Origin: Brienomyrus brachyistius
Taxonomy: Eukaryota > Chordata > Actinopteri > Osteoglossiformes > Mormyridae
NCBI RefSeq assembly: GCF_023856365.1
Contig: NW_026042704.1
Span: forward strand, 1-64,000
DNA length: 64,000 nt
Reading direction: 5' to 3'
Under the pieces are notes generated by a model. The model was not told where the DNA came from. It saw only the letters and a program-made list of their open reading frames with translations, and searched no databases. Every line of letters starts with the position of its first letter. Position 1 is the stretch's first letter. The translations under genes were made by a program, and so were the position numbers. Shown one piece after another: positions 19,813-30,687 of this stretch.

Positions 19813-22689
19813 TCAATGGGGAACCGGGAACAAGACAGACAGGCAAAACTGACACAGAGGCAGGAGCCAGGACAGGACACTACACAAGACAGGAAAGGCC
19901 GACAGACAGACCAGGAAGGGAGAAACAGCGGGAACAGGAGGAACAAAAGGACCAGGAGTGAACGAAGGGAACAGAGGAGGACGAGGAGCAGAGACGGGAG
20001 GAACAAATCGAGGGGGAGCAGAGACAGGCGGGACAAAGAAAGGGGAAGCAAACGAAGGAGGGACCAGGGCAGGAGAGAAGGGAGAGAAGGCGGGGGAACA
20101 AAAGGGAGCCCGTGGGAGCCCCAGCGGGCGACGGGCGGCAGCCGGAGGGGCCGCAGACGGCCGGGAGGCCGGAGCCGGAGGGGACCTCGGAGGGGCCGAG
20201 GAGACAGGGCGAGGGACCCGCGGAGGGGCCAGGGAGGGAGCAGGAGGGAGCACCAGGGAAGGGGACGAGGGAGTTGGAAGGGGCCAGGGCGAAGGCCCGG
20301 AGGAGGGGGGAGCCGCAGCAGGCGGCGACGTCCGGTGGAGGGCCGGAGGTAGGGGCCCCGCAGGCGACCGAGGAGCCGCCGTCGGGGAACCCCCAGGCGA
20401 CCGACCAGGCACCGGAGGGGGGAGCGAGGCAGGGCGACGAGGCATCGGAGGGGGACCTGCAGGCGACAGCCGACCCGGAGGGCCAGGACCCGCAGGCGCC
20501 AACCGAGCCCCAGCGCAGGCGAGGCAGGGCGAGCCAGGGGGCAGGGCGGGCGGGACCCCAGCCCTACGTCTGTGTCCCCTTCCTCTGCGGGACACAGACA
20601 GGCCGACCCTAGGTCGGGGTCGACGCTGCCGGGGCGAGGGACCAGGGGTCACAGGAGCGGGGCCAGGGACAGGAGCTGGGCCAGGGACAGGAGCGGGGCC
20701 AGGGACAGGAGCGGGGCCAGGGACAGGAGCGGGGCCAGGGACCGGAGCTGCAGCAGGCGGCTGCAGTGGGGGCGCCTGCCCGGGAGCTGCAGCAGGCGGC
20801 TGCAGTGGGGGCGCCTGCCCGGGAACTGGAGCGCGGTCAGGAACTGGAGCGCGGTCAGGAACTGGAGCGCGGTCAGGAACTGGAGCGCGGTCAGGAACTG
20901 GAGCTGGCTGCAGTGGGGGCGCCTGCCCGGGAGCTGCAGCAGGCGGCTGCAGAGGGGGCGCCTGCCCGGGAGCTGCAGCAGGCGGCTGCAGAGGGGGCGC
21001 CTGCCCGGGAGCTGCAGCAGGCGGCTGCAGAGGGGGCGCCTGCCCGGGAGCTGCAGCAGGCGGCTGCAGAGGGGGCGCCTCTGCAGGAACAGGAGCGCGG
21101 TGAGGAGCAGGAGCGCGGTCAGGAACAGGAGCTTGCTGCAGTGGGGGCGCCTGCCCGGGAGCTGCAGGTTGCTGCAGTGGGGGCGCCTGCCCGGGAGCTG
21201 CAGGTTGCTGCAGTGGGGGCGCCTGCCCGGGAGCTGCAGGTTGCTGCAGTGGGGGCGCCTGCCCGGGAGCTGCAGGTTGCTGCAGTGGGGGCGCCTGCCC
21301 GGGAGCTGCAGCAGGCGAAGGGGGCGCCGGGACAGGAACAGGAGCGCGGTCAGGAACAGGAGCGCGGTCAGGAACAGGAGCTTGCTGCAGTGGGGGCGCC
21401 TGCCCGGGAGCTGCAGGTTGCTGCAGTGGGGGCGCCTGCCCGGGAGCTGCAGCAGGCGGCTGCAGAGGGGGCGCCTCTGCAGGAACAGGAGCACGGTCAG
21501 GAACAGGAGCACGGTCAGGAACAGGAGCACGGTCAGGAACAGGAGCACGGTCAGGAACAGGAGCTTGCTGCAGTGGGGGCGCCTGCCCGGGAGCTGCAGC
21601 AGGCGAAGGGGGCGCCGGGACAGGAACAGGAGCGCGGTCAGGAACAGGAGCGCGGTCAGGAACAGGAGCGCGGTCAGGAACAGGAGCGCGGTCAGGAACA
21701 GGAGCTTGCTGCAGTGGGGGCGCCTGCCCGGGAGCTGCAGCAGGCGGCTGCAGAGGGGGCGCCTGCCCGGGAGCTGCAGCAGGCGGCTGCAGAGGGGGCG
21801 CCTCTGCAGGAACAGGAGCACGGTCAGGAACAGGAGCTAGCTGCAGTGGGGGCGCCTGCCCGGGAGCTGCAGCAGGTGGCTGCAGTGGGGGCGCCTGCCC
21901 GGGAGCTGCAGCAGGCGGCTGCAGAGGGGGCGCCTCTGCAGGAACAGGAGCACGGTCAGGAACAGGAGCTGGCTGCAGTGGGAGCGCCTGCCCTGGAGCT
22001 GCAGCAGGTGGCTGCAGTGGGGGCGCCTGCCCTGGAGCTGCAGCAGGTGAAGGGGGCAGCGAAGGCGGCTGCGCAGGCGGCTGCAGAGGGGGCGCCTCTG
22101 CAGGAACTGGAGCGCGGTCAGGAACAGGAGGTGGCTGCAGTGGGGGCGCCTGCCCGGGAGCTGCAGCAGGCGGCTGCAGAGGGGGCGCCTGCCCGGGAGC
22201 TGCAGCAGGCGGCCGCACGGGAGCGGGGTCCGCCGGCAGCGGCGGCCGCACGGGAGCGGGGTCCGCCGGCAGCGGCGGCCGCACGGGAGCGGGGTCCGCC
22301 GGCAGCGGCGGCCGCACGGGAGCGGGGTCCGCCGGCAGCAACGGAGGGAGGTCCTCTGTACCGGCGATCGCCGGTTTCCTTCTCCTTCGCTGGCGCCTTG
22401 CGGTGGCGGGAGGCGGCGCAACGTCCGTAAAAACGGACGGCGGAAGAAAGGCCTCCGGCTCCGGGTAAGGGTAGAGGAAGGGCTCCTCGTCCTCGTCCTC
22501 ACTGGAGAACCAGTACTTCCACACGGGATCGGGGTCGCGTGTGGTCAGCCTCCGGGCTGGAAGTAGGGCGGGTACTTCCCTCTCGTCCCTAGTCGGGAGC
22601 CAAAGCCTGGAGAGCGAGCAGGCGCCGAGACGGATCGTCTCCTGCGGGACTCTCTTCCTCCCTCTCCGCTTCTTTTTGTGGTCTGTCAT
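19813..22689 (-). CDS. Proline-rich protein of LTR element (958 residues)
   Basis: The start is MTDHKKKRRGRKR, an ATG only three bases inside the 5' LTR edge. An upstream in-frame Met exists in the LTR but lies in the U3/R/U5 region. Residues 1-105 are unique, with a basic, nuclear-localisation-like start, a YWFSSEDEDEEPFLYPYPEP acidic-aromatic patch and a second basic cluster RRQRRRRKP. Next come about four LPADPAPVRPP repeats. A region of several hundred residues follows, built of PAAAPGQAPPLQ and PVPDRAPVPDRAP repeats. The tail is Pro/Ser-rich and ends in a hydrophobic Cys/Leu stretch (SWLLPLCQFCLSVLFPVPH). By position it replaces gag, but I see no gag major-homology region or Cys-His knuckle. 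It could be a diverged gag or a captured host gene. Function unknown. Confidence 0.7.
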   Translation of the reverse strand: MTDHKKKRRGRKRVPQETIRLGACSLSRLWLPTRDEREVPALLPARRLTTRDPDPVWKYWFSSEDEDEEPFLYPYPEPEAFLPPSVFTDVAPPPATARRQRRRRKPAIAGTEDLPPLLPADPAPVRPPLPADPAPVRPPLPADPAPVRPPLPADPAPVRPPAAAPGQAPPLQPPAAAPGQAPPLQPPPVPDRAPVPAEAPPLQPPAQPPSLPPSPAAAPGQAPPLQPPAAAPGQALPLQPAPVPDRAPVPAEAPPLQPPAAAPGQAPPLQPPAAAPGQAPPLQLAPVPDRAPVPAEAPPLQPPAAAPGQAPPLQPPAAAPGQAPPLQQAPVPDRAPVPDRAPVPDRAPVPDRAPVPVPAPPSPAAAPGQAPPLQQAPVPDRAPVPDRAPVPDRAPVPDRAPVPAEAPPLQPPAAAPGQAPPLQQPAAPGQAPPLQQAPVPDRAPVPDRAPVPVPAPPSPAAAPGQAPPLQQPAAPGQAPPLQQPAAPGQAPPLQQPAAPGQAPPLQQPAAPGQAPPLQQAPVPDRAPAPHRAPVPAEAPPLQPPAAAPGQAPPLQPPAAAPGQAPPLQPPAAAPGQAPPLQPPAAAPGQAPPLQPAPVPDRAPVPDRAPVPDRAPVPDRAPVPGQAPPLQPPAAAPGQAPPLQPPAAAPVPGPAPVPGPAPVPGPAPVPGPAPVPGPAPVTPGPSPRQRRPRPRVGLSVSRRGRGHRRRAGVPPALPPGSPCLACAGARLAPAGPGPPGRLSPAGPPPMPRRPASLPPPVPGRSPGGSPTAAPRSPAGPLPPALHRTSPPAAAPPSSGPSPWPLPTPSSPSLVLPPAPSLAPPRVPRPVSSAPPRSPPAPASRPSAAPPAAARRPLGLPRAPFCSPAFSPFSPALVPPSFASPFFVPPVSAPPRFVPPVSAPRPPLFPSFTPGPFVPPVPAVSPFLVCLSAFPVLCSVLSWLLPLCQFCLSVLFPVPH
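20640..22340. repeat. GC-rich coding minisatellite
   Basis: Imperfect repeats built on GGGGGCGCCTGCCCGGGAGC, CTGCAGCAGGCGGCTGCAG and a 15-18 bp GGAACAGGAGCGCGGTCA unit, all multiples of three bases. This keeps all frames open on both strands and explains the long spurious plus-strand frames. Confidence 0.9.
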
Positions 22690-22691
22690 TC

Positions 22692-22988
22692 TGTCACGAG
22701 TCGTGGGCAACGATCGCGAGCAGAGAGCGGCGATCGTGCGGAAGGAGCAGGCAGGCAACAGTATAAGGGAAAACGGGGGTTTATTCTGGCTTCGGGGAGC
22801 CGGGAACACTGGACGCAGACTGACATCAACTGACATTAATGACAGACAACGGGTTAGTACAAAACAGGAACTTAAATACATGGAACAAGGCAGCAGGAAA
22901 CAAGACACGACTGGGCACGATCAGGAAATCACACGTGGGTAATTAGGGGGCGTGGCACACACGAGGAGCGGACGGAGCGGGTGTCACA
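22692..22988 (-). repeat. 5' LTR of the proline-rich element
   Basis: 297 bp, TGTGACACCC...CTCGTGACA on the minus strand. Promoter-like TATTTAAG at 22871-22878, polyadenylation signal AATAAA at 22780-22785. Identical by eye to the 3' LTR, implying recent insertion. Confidence 0.9.
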
Positions 22989-23120
22989 ATATATATATAT
23001 ATATACATTTATATAAAATAATTGTCACACAACCTGGGTGACATGCCTTGCCTGCTCACCCAATTTTAGTGCACTTTAGTTATCCATAATGACCATCTAG
23101 TCTCGATACACCCATGAATA

Positions 23121-23177
<57 letters not shown>

Positions 23178-23364
23178 TTTCTGTTTTTTTTTTGCAATAG
23201 ACAATAAAAATAACGCAGTTCTCCGTAAAGGAGGGATGGTGGATGGAATATGTATATGCATATATATAAAATAATTGTCACACAACCTGGGTGACATGCC
23301 TTGCCTGCTCACCCAATTTTAGTGCACCTCAGTTATCCATACTGACCATCTAGTCTCGACACAC

Positions 23365-23425
<61 letters not shown>

Positions 23426-24761
23426 GATATTTTTTCTTTTTCTTGTGTTTTTTTTTCGCAATGGATATTAAAAATAAAGCAGTCCTCCGTAAAGGAGGGG
23501 TGGTGGAGGGAATATATATATACATTTATATAAAATAATTGTCACACAACTGGGGTGACATGCCTTGCCTGCTCACCCAATTTTAGTGCACCTTAGTTAT
23601 CCATAATGACCAACTAGTCTCGATACACCCATAAATATATATGTGTATATATATATATATATATAGTTTTTTTGTGTTTTTTTTTTGCAATAGACAATAA
23701 AAATAACGCAGTTCTCCATAAAGGAGGGATAGTGGATGGAATATATATATACATATATATAAAATAATTGTCACACAACCTGGGTGACATGCCTTGCCTT
23801 CTCACCCAATTTTAGTGCACCTTAGTTATCCATACTGACCATCTAGTCTCGATACACCCATATATATATATATATATATATGTACATATATATAGTTTTT
23901 TTATTAGCAATAGAAAAGAAAAATAACGCAGTTCTCCGTAAAGGAGGGATGGTGGATGGAATATATACATACATATATATAAAATAATTGTCACACAACC
24001 TGGGTGACATGCCTTGCCTGCTCACCCAATTTTAGTGCAACTTAGTTATCCATAATGACCAACTAGTCTCGATACACCCATAAATATATATGTATATATA
24101 TAGTTTTTTTTTTTTCGCAATGGATATTAAAAATAAAGCAGTCCTCCGTAAAGGAGGGATGGTGGATGGAATATATATATAAAATAATTGTCACACAACC
24201 GGGGTGACATGCCTTGCCTGCTCACCCAATTTTAGTGCACCTTAGTTATTCATAATGACCATCTAGTCTCGATAAAGGAGGGATGGTGGATGGAATATGT
24301 ATATAAAATAATTGTCACACAACCGGGGTGACATGCCTTGCCTGCTCACCCAATTTTAGTGCACCTTAGTTATTCATAATGACCATCTAGGTCTCGATAC
24401 ACCCATAAATATATATGTATATATATGTATTGTTTTTTTTTTTTTTTTTTTTTTGCAATAGACAATAAAAATAGCGCAGTTCTCCATAAAGGAGGGATGG
24501 TGGATGGAATATATATATACATATATATAAAATAATTGTCACACAACCTGGGTGACATGCCTTGCCTGCTCACCCAATTTTAGTGCAACTTAGTTATCCA
24601 TAATGACCAACTAGTCTCGATACACCCATATATATATATATATATATATGTACATATATATAGTTTTTTTATTAGCAATAGAAAAGAAAAATAACACAGT
24701 TCTCCGTAAAGGAGGGATGGTGGATGGAATATATATATATATATTTTATTATTTTATATAA

Positions 24762-24805
<44 letters not shown>

Positions 24806-24911
24806 TTATATAAAATAATTGTCACACAACCTGGGTGACATGCCTTGCCTGCTCACCCAATTTTAGTGCACTTTAGTTATCCATACTGACCATCTAGTCT
24901 CGACACACCCA

Positions 24912-24947
<36 letters not shown>

Positions 24948-25386
24948 GATATTTTTTCTTTTTCTTGTGTTTTTTTTTCGCAATGGATATTAAAAATAAA
25001 GCAGTCCTCCGTAAAGGAGGGATGGTGGATGGAATATATATATAAAATAATTGTCACACAACCGGGGTGACATGCCTTGCCTGCTCACCCAGTTTTAGTG
25101 CACCTTAGTTATCCATAATGACCATCTAGTCTCGATACACCCATAAATATATATGTATATATATATATATATATATAGTTTTTTTATTTTTTTCGTAATG
25201 GACAATAAAAATAACGCAGTTCTCCGTAAAGGAGGGATGGTGGATGGAATATATATATACATATATACATTTATATAAAATAATTGTCACACAACCTGGG
25301 TGACATGCCTTGCCTGCTCACCCAGTTTTAGTGCACCTTATTTATCCATACTGACCATCTAGTCTCAATACACCCATAAATATATA
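22989..25386 (+). repeat. AT-tract satellite array, 11 units
   Basis: Continuation of the array after the LTR element. Includes a shortened unit at about 24268 (CTCGATAAAGGAGG) lacking its AT tract and T-run. A short inverted AT segment (TTTATATAAATGTATATA) lies near 24750. The last unit receives the copy 2 Tc1 element. Confidence 0.9.
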
Positions 25387-26555
25387 TACTGAACAAAAAT
25401 ATAAACGCAACACTCTTGTTTCTGCTCCCATTTTTCATGAGATGGACTTAAAGACCTACAATTCATTCCAGATACACAATATTACCATTTCTCTCAAACA
25501 TTTCTCACAAATCAGTCTAAATGTGTGATAGTGAGCACTTCTGCTTTGCTGAGATAATCCATCCCACCTCACAGGTGTGCCACATCAAGATGCTGATCTG
25601 ACATCATGGGTAGTGCACAGGTGTACCTTATACTGCCCACAATAAAAGGCCACCCTGGAATGTGCAGTTTTTTGCTTTATTGGGGGTCTGGAGACTCAGA
25701 ACCGGTCAGTATCTGGTGTGACCACCATTTGCCTCATACAATGCAACACATCTTCTTCGCATAGAGTTTATCAGATTGTCAATTGTGGCCTGTGGAATGT
25801 TGGTCCACTCCTCTTCAATGGCTGTGCGAAGTTGTTGGATATTAGTGGGAACTGGTACACGCTGTCGTATACGCCGGTCAAGCACATCCCAAACATGCTC
25901 AACGGGTGACATGTCCGGTGAGTATGCTGGCCATGCAAGAACTGGGACATTTTCAGCTTCCAAGAACTGTGTACAGATCCTTGCAACATGGGGCCGTGCA
26001 TCATCTGTCTGAGTGGCTGGTCTCAGACGATCTTGGAGGTGAACCTGCTGGATGTGGAGGTCCTGGGCTGGTGTGGTTACACGTGGTCTGCGGTTGTGAG
26101 GCCGGTTGGATGTACTGCCATATTCTCTGAAACGCCTTTGGAGACGGCTTATGGTTGAGAAATGAACATTCAATGCACGAGCAACAGATCTGGTTGACAT
26201 TCCTGCTGTCAGCATGCCAATTGCACGCTCCCTCAATGCTTGTGGCATCTGTGGCATTTTGCTGTGAGACAAAACTGCACATTCCAGGGTGGCCTTTTAT
26301 TGTGGGCAGTATAAGGTACACCTGTGCACTACCCATGATGTCAGATCAGCATCTTGATGTGGCACACCTGTGAGGTGGGATGGATTATCTCAGCAAAGCA
26401 GAAGTGCTCACTATCACACATTTAGACTGATTTGTGAGAAATGTTTGAGAGAAATGGTAATATTGTGTATCTGGAATGAATTGTAGATCTTTAAGTCCAT
26501 CTCATGAAAAATGGGAGCAAAAACAAAAGTGTTGCGTTTATATTTTTGTTCAGTG
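25387..26555 (-). mobile_element. Tc1/mariner element, copy 2
   Basis: Same element and same insertion site as 333-1501, hence present before the duplication. Both long inverted repeats are intact. Confidence 0.92.
25706..26272 (-). pseudogene. Tc1-like transposase with internal deletion, copy 2
   Basis: 188 residues, identical in sequence to the copy 1 product. Lacks the first catalytic Asp region. Confidence 0.9.
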
Positions 26556-26588
26556 TATGTATATGTATACATATAGTTTTTTTTGTGT

Positions 26589-27827
26589 TTGTGAAAACGG
26601 GTCTTTAATCGGGGAAACGGAGCGGGTAGAGCAGGACGGAACGCAGGCATTGACAAACTACAATGACGGACAGGGCAAACAGGTAAGACCAGGACTTAAA
26701 ATAGGTCATGACTAATCAAAGTAATCGGGCAAAGCAGGAGACGATCAGGGAAGCACACGTGGGTAATCAGGGGGCGTGGCACACACGAGGAGCGGACAAG
26801 CCGGGCATATATGTATATCTATATAAAACCTCATTAATGAGGGACAGGGAACAGAACGGACAGACAGAACTGGCACAGGGGAAGGAGCCAGGACAAGACT
26901 TGACATAAGACAGGAAAGGCAGAGAAACAGATCAGAAAGGGGGACACGGAGGGAACAGGCAGGACAAAAGGACCGGGAGTGAACGAAGGGAACATCGGGG
27001 AAAGAGGAGCAGAAGCCAGAGGGACGAGGGACAAAGAGAGGAGGGACAGAGACAGGAGGAACAAAGCGAGGGGGAGCAGAGGCAGGAGGGACAAAGACGG
27101 GAGGCCAGGGAGAGAAGGAGGGGGAACCAAGAGGAGCCCGAGGGAGACCCAGCGGGCGACGGGAGGCAGCCGGAAGGGCTGCAGGCGGCCGGGAGGCCGG
27201 AGCCGGAGGGGCCGAGGAGACGGGGTGAGGGACAGACGCAGGGACGAAGGAGGGAGTCGGAGGGGAGACCAGGGAAGGGGACGAAGGAGCTGGAAGGGAC
27301 CCTGGCGAGGGCAAGGAGAGAGGGGGAGCCGCAGCAGACGGCGACGTCCTCCGACACGCCAGAGCGGGAGGACCAGCAGGCGAATGAGGAGCCGCCGTCG
27401 GGGGGCCCGCAGGCAACCGATAAGACGCCGGAGGAGGGACCGAGGCAGGGCGACGAGGCCGCGGAGGGGGACCCGCAGACGACAGCCGACCCGGAGGGCC
27501 AGGACCCGCAGGTGCCGACCAAGCCCTAGCGCCGGCGAGGGAGGGCGAGCCAGGGGGCTGGGCGGGTGGGACCCCAGCCGTGCGTCTGTGTCCTCTCCCC
27601 TTATGGGACACAGACATAAGGACCTGCGGCCGGGGTCGGGCTCGTCGGGGTGAGGGTACCAGAGTCACAGGGGGAGAAGGGACTGGAGTGGGGCCAGGGA
27701 CTGGAGCTGCAGGCTGCAGAGGGGGCGCCTGCCCGGGAGCTGCAGGCAGGGAAAGCGCCTCGGACGTGGGCGCGGTAGCTGCAGGCAGCGGAGACGGCTG
27801 CTCGGGCTCTGGGGCCGCAGGGGGCAC
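26589..27827 (-). mobile_element. Truncated proline-rich LTR element, copy 2
   Basis: Equivalent of 1535-2773, with LTR-like part at about 26589-26816. Lacks the 32 bp A/T insertion seen beyond this element in copy 1. Confidence 0.75.
26745..27827 (-). pseudogene. Proline-rich ORF fragment, copy 2
   Basis: 360-residue frame differing from copy 1 by one residue (Gly for Ser in the PAGPGPPGRL segment). Truncated at the N-terminus and reading into the LTR. Confidence 0.7.
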
Positions 27828-27883
27828 TTATTTTATTATATAAAATAAGTGTCACACAACCGGGGTGACATGCCTTGCCTGCT

Positions 27884-28352
27884 TGTGGGATGAGGAAGAC
27901 TCAGGGACTGGAAATGGGATTAAAACTGAAGATGTGCTCATTCCTTTGTGTATTTACAAATTTTCCTTCCGTCAGACATGAGGAGTTTGCTGCTATATTT
28001 GGCACTAATAGAGATTCTGATGCTGCTATTTTTATTGTCTATTAGTTTGTTATTATTTACAAGTTCTGTTGTGTTTTTGCATTTTTCTCTTCTGGTTAAT
28101 TAACTGCTGTCTGTTTGCTGTGAAGTATGAGTGTGGTGAGTAAGACTCAGGGACTGGAAGTGGGATTACAACTAAAGATAACATGCTTATTCCTTTTTGT
28201 ATTGTTTACAAATTTCCTTCCGTCAAACATGAGGAGTTTGCTGCTATATTGTGCACTAACAGAGATTCTGATGCTGCTATTTTTATTGTTTATAAATGTG
28301 TTATTGTTTCCAAGTTGAGTATTCAATAAATGCTAAATTGAGAAATTTTGTG
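27884..28352 (+). repeat. 246 bp-period tandem repeat, copy 2
   Basis: Equivalent of 2862-3330; two units. Confidence 0.7.
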
Positions 28353-28406
28353 TATCGTTTGTTATTATTAGTGTGATATTTTACCATGCAAATAGAGGGG
28401 AAAACG

Positions 28407-28492
28407 TCCAATTATCGGCCAAAAAAAATCAGCAGCATATATCGGCCATCGCCTGACCCTTGACTTGAAAAACCCATATCGGTCGACCTCTA
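28407..28492. mobile_element. hAT-like terminus, copy 2
   Basis: Equivalent of 3385-3470, with the same CGGTCGACCTCTA end. Confidence 0.5.
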
Positions 28493-29840
28493 GTAACAGT
28501 ACATTCTGTCCAATTCATCCATCGAGTTAAGTCACACACCCACTTGAGGGGGCACTCCGGCAGACGTGAGGATGGGGATGTTCTTTCCGCTATAACATCC
28601 ACTGCAGAAGTACATCTCGCTCCTGTTCACAGGGCTTACTTCAATGATGAAGCAGGGCTGGTTGTCTGGACAAGAAGTTGTCCTGCTGCTGGGTCTCGGT
28701 GCCGTTTTTCCACCTAAGCTTGAAGATGGAAATGTGTTCCAACTTGGTCCCTGGGACTGCAGCATAGCCAAACATCGCGAGCAGCGTCGGCCACACCCAC
28801 CACCAGAACCATCACACCGTCCTATACACATAAAGAAGAACTAAAACATAGAGTGTTGTGACAATCTATGCGTTAATGTTTGGCAGCATAGGTGATTCAT
28901 TAAAATTATACCGAAGAATGGAAAATGTGATATTTAGAATATTTTTTGCCATTTAGTAGCTAATTTAAGCACTTACCCAATGCCTCAATTTGTTTTAGGT
29001 CAGTAATGTCTGAGCCAAAAGAATGAATGTATGAATTTAATACAATTCACCCACTCCCACCCACACACAAATCTGAAATTCAATTTAAGACACTTCTTAA
29101 ACATTAGTGCATTAACAAAAAAGGAAAATCTTAAGAGATTCAGTAGGATTTTCTATGTTAGACTTAAGCTAATAGTTCAATAGTTTTTACATATTTCAAT
29201 ATACCAATTTGACTTTAATGTTGAAACAGATGCTAAAACATGGAATAATTTCATAACTAGAGAAACATGTTATTCACAAACACTAGCAAAGGTAGCTTAT
29301 AGTTAAGCTTACTTAAGTCAGCAAGTCAGGCTACAGTGTGTAAGAATAGTCGTAAACGATAATTTGTCTCAGTCTTACATGACAGAATAAGTAAACAGAA
29401 AATATAAAATGGCTGAAACAGCGTCATTAACGCCAGCTACAGTAGAGGCGCAGAAAAGGTGTCATGACTGAAGTATTCCCAAACTCTGGAAGACCGTATG
29501 CGAGCCTTTTTTGCCGCGTGTTTCTCCAGAGGCTCCGGAGCTCCGCTGGTTGACACAGCCATGTTGGTTCATGTGCAGGGGGACGAGCGGCAAATTTCTT
29601 TTTTGCAGGGTGGTAGGTGATGTCTCATTAATATTTATGAGAGAAGTGCTACATGATTGGCCAGTGCATGCCTTACAAAATGGTGCGGCACTGCATCCAA
29701 GCCTGCGGCACTCAGAGTCACAAATACAGTGGAAACCATTTGTAGTAATTACGTCTGTCTGGCTGATTTCCAACTAATTGATATTTGTATATTTATTACA
29801 TGAATATAAGGTAATATAAGGTAATAGAAGAGGTATTTAA

Positions 29841-30297
29841 TGGTTTTCCATCTGAGGAATTTGCAAAAAACTGCAGTGCATGATGGGTCGGACCTAAAGG
29901 CTGCCTTAACGTCCTCATCTGTATGACGACATACATCAAGACTAGGAAGGTGCATAATGTTCATGTCTGGTTGCGTTTGTTGGTCCAGAAAGTAATTCAA
30001 TTTCGCCATGTAGGTTACGTTCTTAAAAACTGCTTGGATATAGCCCGATTATATGCTGTGGGCCTTTTAATTTCTTTGTTTACCAGGTAGGCTACCTTCT
30101 TTAAACTGCGTTTTGTTAGACTACATATTTAGGGAGGTCTTTATAAATTTATAGTAGTCTTCATAAATATGTACATAGTTTAGCCTAACCCAGCCACTTA
30201 AGGGAGAAAGCCAGCTCAACTAGGTGTCGGTCCCAAGCCCGGATTAATGGGGAGAGTTGGCGTCAAGAAATAAAGAGACTGTATCTTCACTGCATGA
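29841..30297 (+). repeat. Inverted-repeat arm R1, copy 2
   Basis: Pairs with 37771-38065, now about 7.5 kb away because of the local duplication between the arms. Confidence 0.8.
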
Positions 30298-30511
30298 CTG
30301 ATGTCAAAATGTGTGAAATATGTGGTTGTATTAATAAATGCATTAAAGTAGGTTAATGATTCTGTGCTGTCTAAATTGTATAGAAAATTTCTACGTATAG
30401 CCAAACAAATCTCCTCCTGTTTGAAAAGGCATAGAAAAAGCAATTTAGCCACTAAAACTTTACAGTTTTTGTGAGGGACAGTCGAATTCTCTCGTTTCTC
30501 TCGTCAAGTTT

Positions 30512-30687
30512 TTTTGTGATCCTGCACCTACACTTTGCCGGCCCCAGGAGGATGGGCTCCCCCTTTGAGTTTGGTCCCTCCCAAGGTTTCTTCCTTCTTG
30601 GGAGTTTTTCCATGCTATCGGCGCCTATGGCTTACTCACTGGGGGCTTTGGGTGGGCATGATATAAAGCAAAGCATTTTCCCTCCCA
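30512..30687 (+). repeat. Fish LINE/SINE 3'-tail-like repeat, copy 2
   Basis: Equivalent of 5490-5665. Confidence 0.45.

Larger units (their letters stand above)
19420..22988 (-). mobile_element. Complete non-autonomous LTR retrotransposon with proline-rich ORF
   Basis: Flanked by two 297 bp direct repeats (19420-19716, 22692-22988) that begin TG and end CA and look identical by eye. Flanking ATATA on both sides fits a 5 bp target duplication, though the AT context makes this ambiguous. Orientation is minus: each LTR has, in that direction, TATTTAAG then AATAAA 85-90 bases later, and a G-rich polypurine tract lies next to the downstream LTR. The only long frame is the proline-rich one at 19813-22689. 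No protease, RT, RNase H or integrase fits in the space. It must rely on another element's enzymes, probably a gypsy-type one. Inserted into a satellite AT tract after the triplication. Confidence 0.9.
333..25386. repeat. Segmental duplication, copy 1
   Basis: First of three head-to-tail copies. The same order of elements recurs 25,054 bp further on (copy 2) and again 22,214 bp after that (copy 3). The left edge is set here at the Tc1 element and the right edge at the end of the satellite array; the true junctions lie somewhere within the satellite. Copy 1 is longest because it holds extra satellite units and a complete LTR retrotransposon. Compared with copies 2 and 3 it also has 32 extra A/T-rich bases near 2787-2818 and a longer ATTAC run near 12672. 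Confidence 0.95.

Noticed and set aside
20572..22430. Plus-strand frames of 380-554 residues in the GC-rich element
   Set aside because: The minisatellite period is a multiple of three and stop-free in several frames. The LTR promoter and polyadenylation signal point to the minus strand.
17017..25057. Many 60-90 residue frames rich in Tyr-Ile on the minus strand
   Set aside because: They translate (AT)n tracts and recur with each satellite unit; no start context, family similarity or conservation beyond the repeat itself.
16830..25386. Regular direct repeats with variable spacers, CRISPR-like at first sight
   Set aside because: Units exceed 200 bp, the spacers are AT microsatellite, and the genome is clearly that of a vertebrate.
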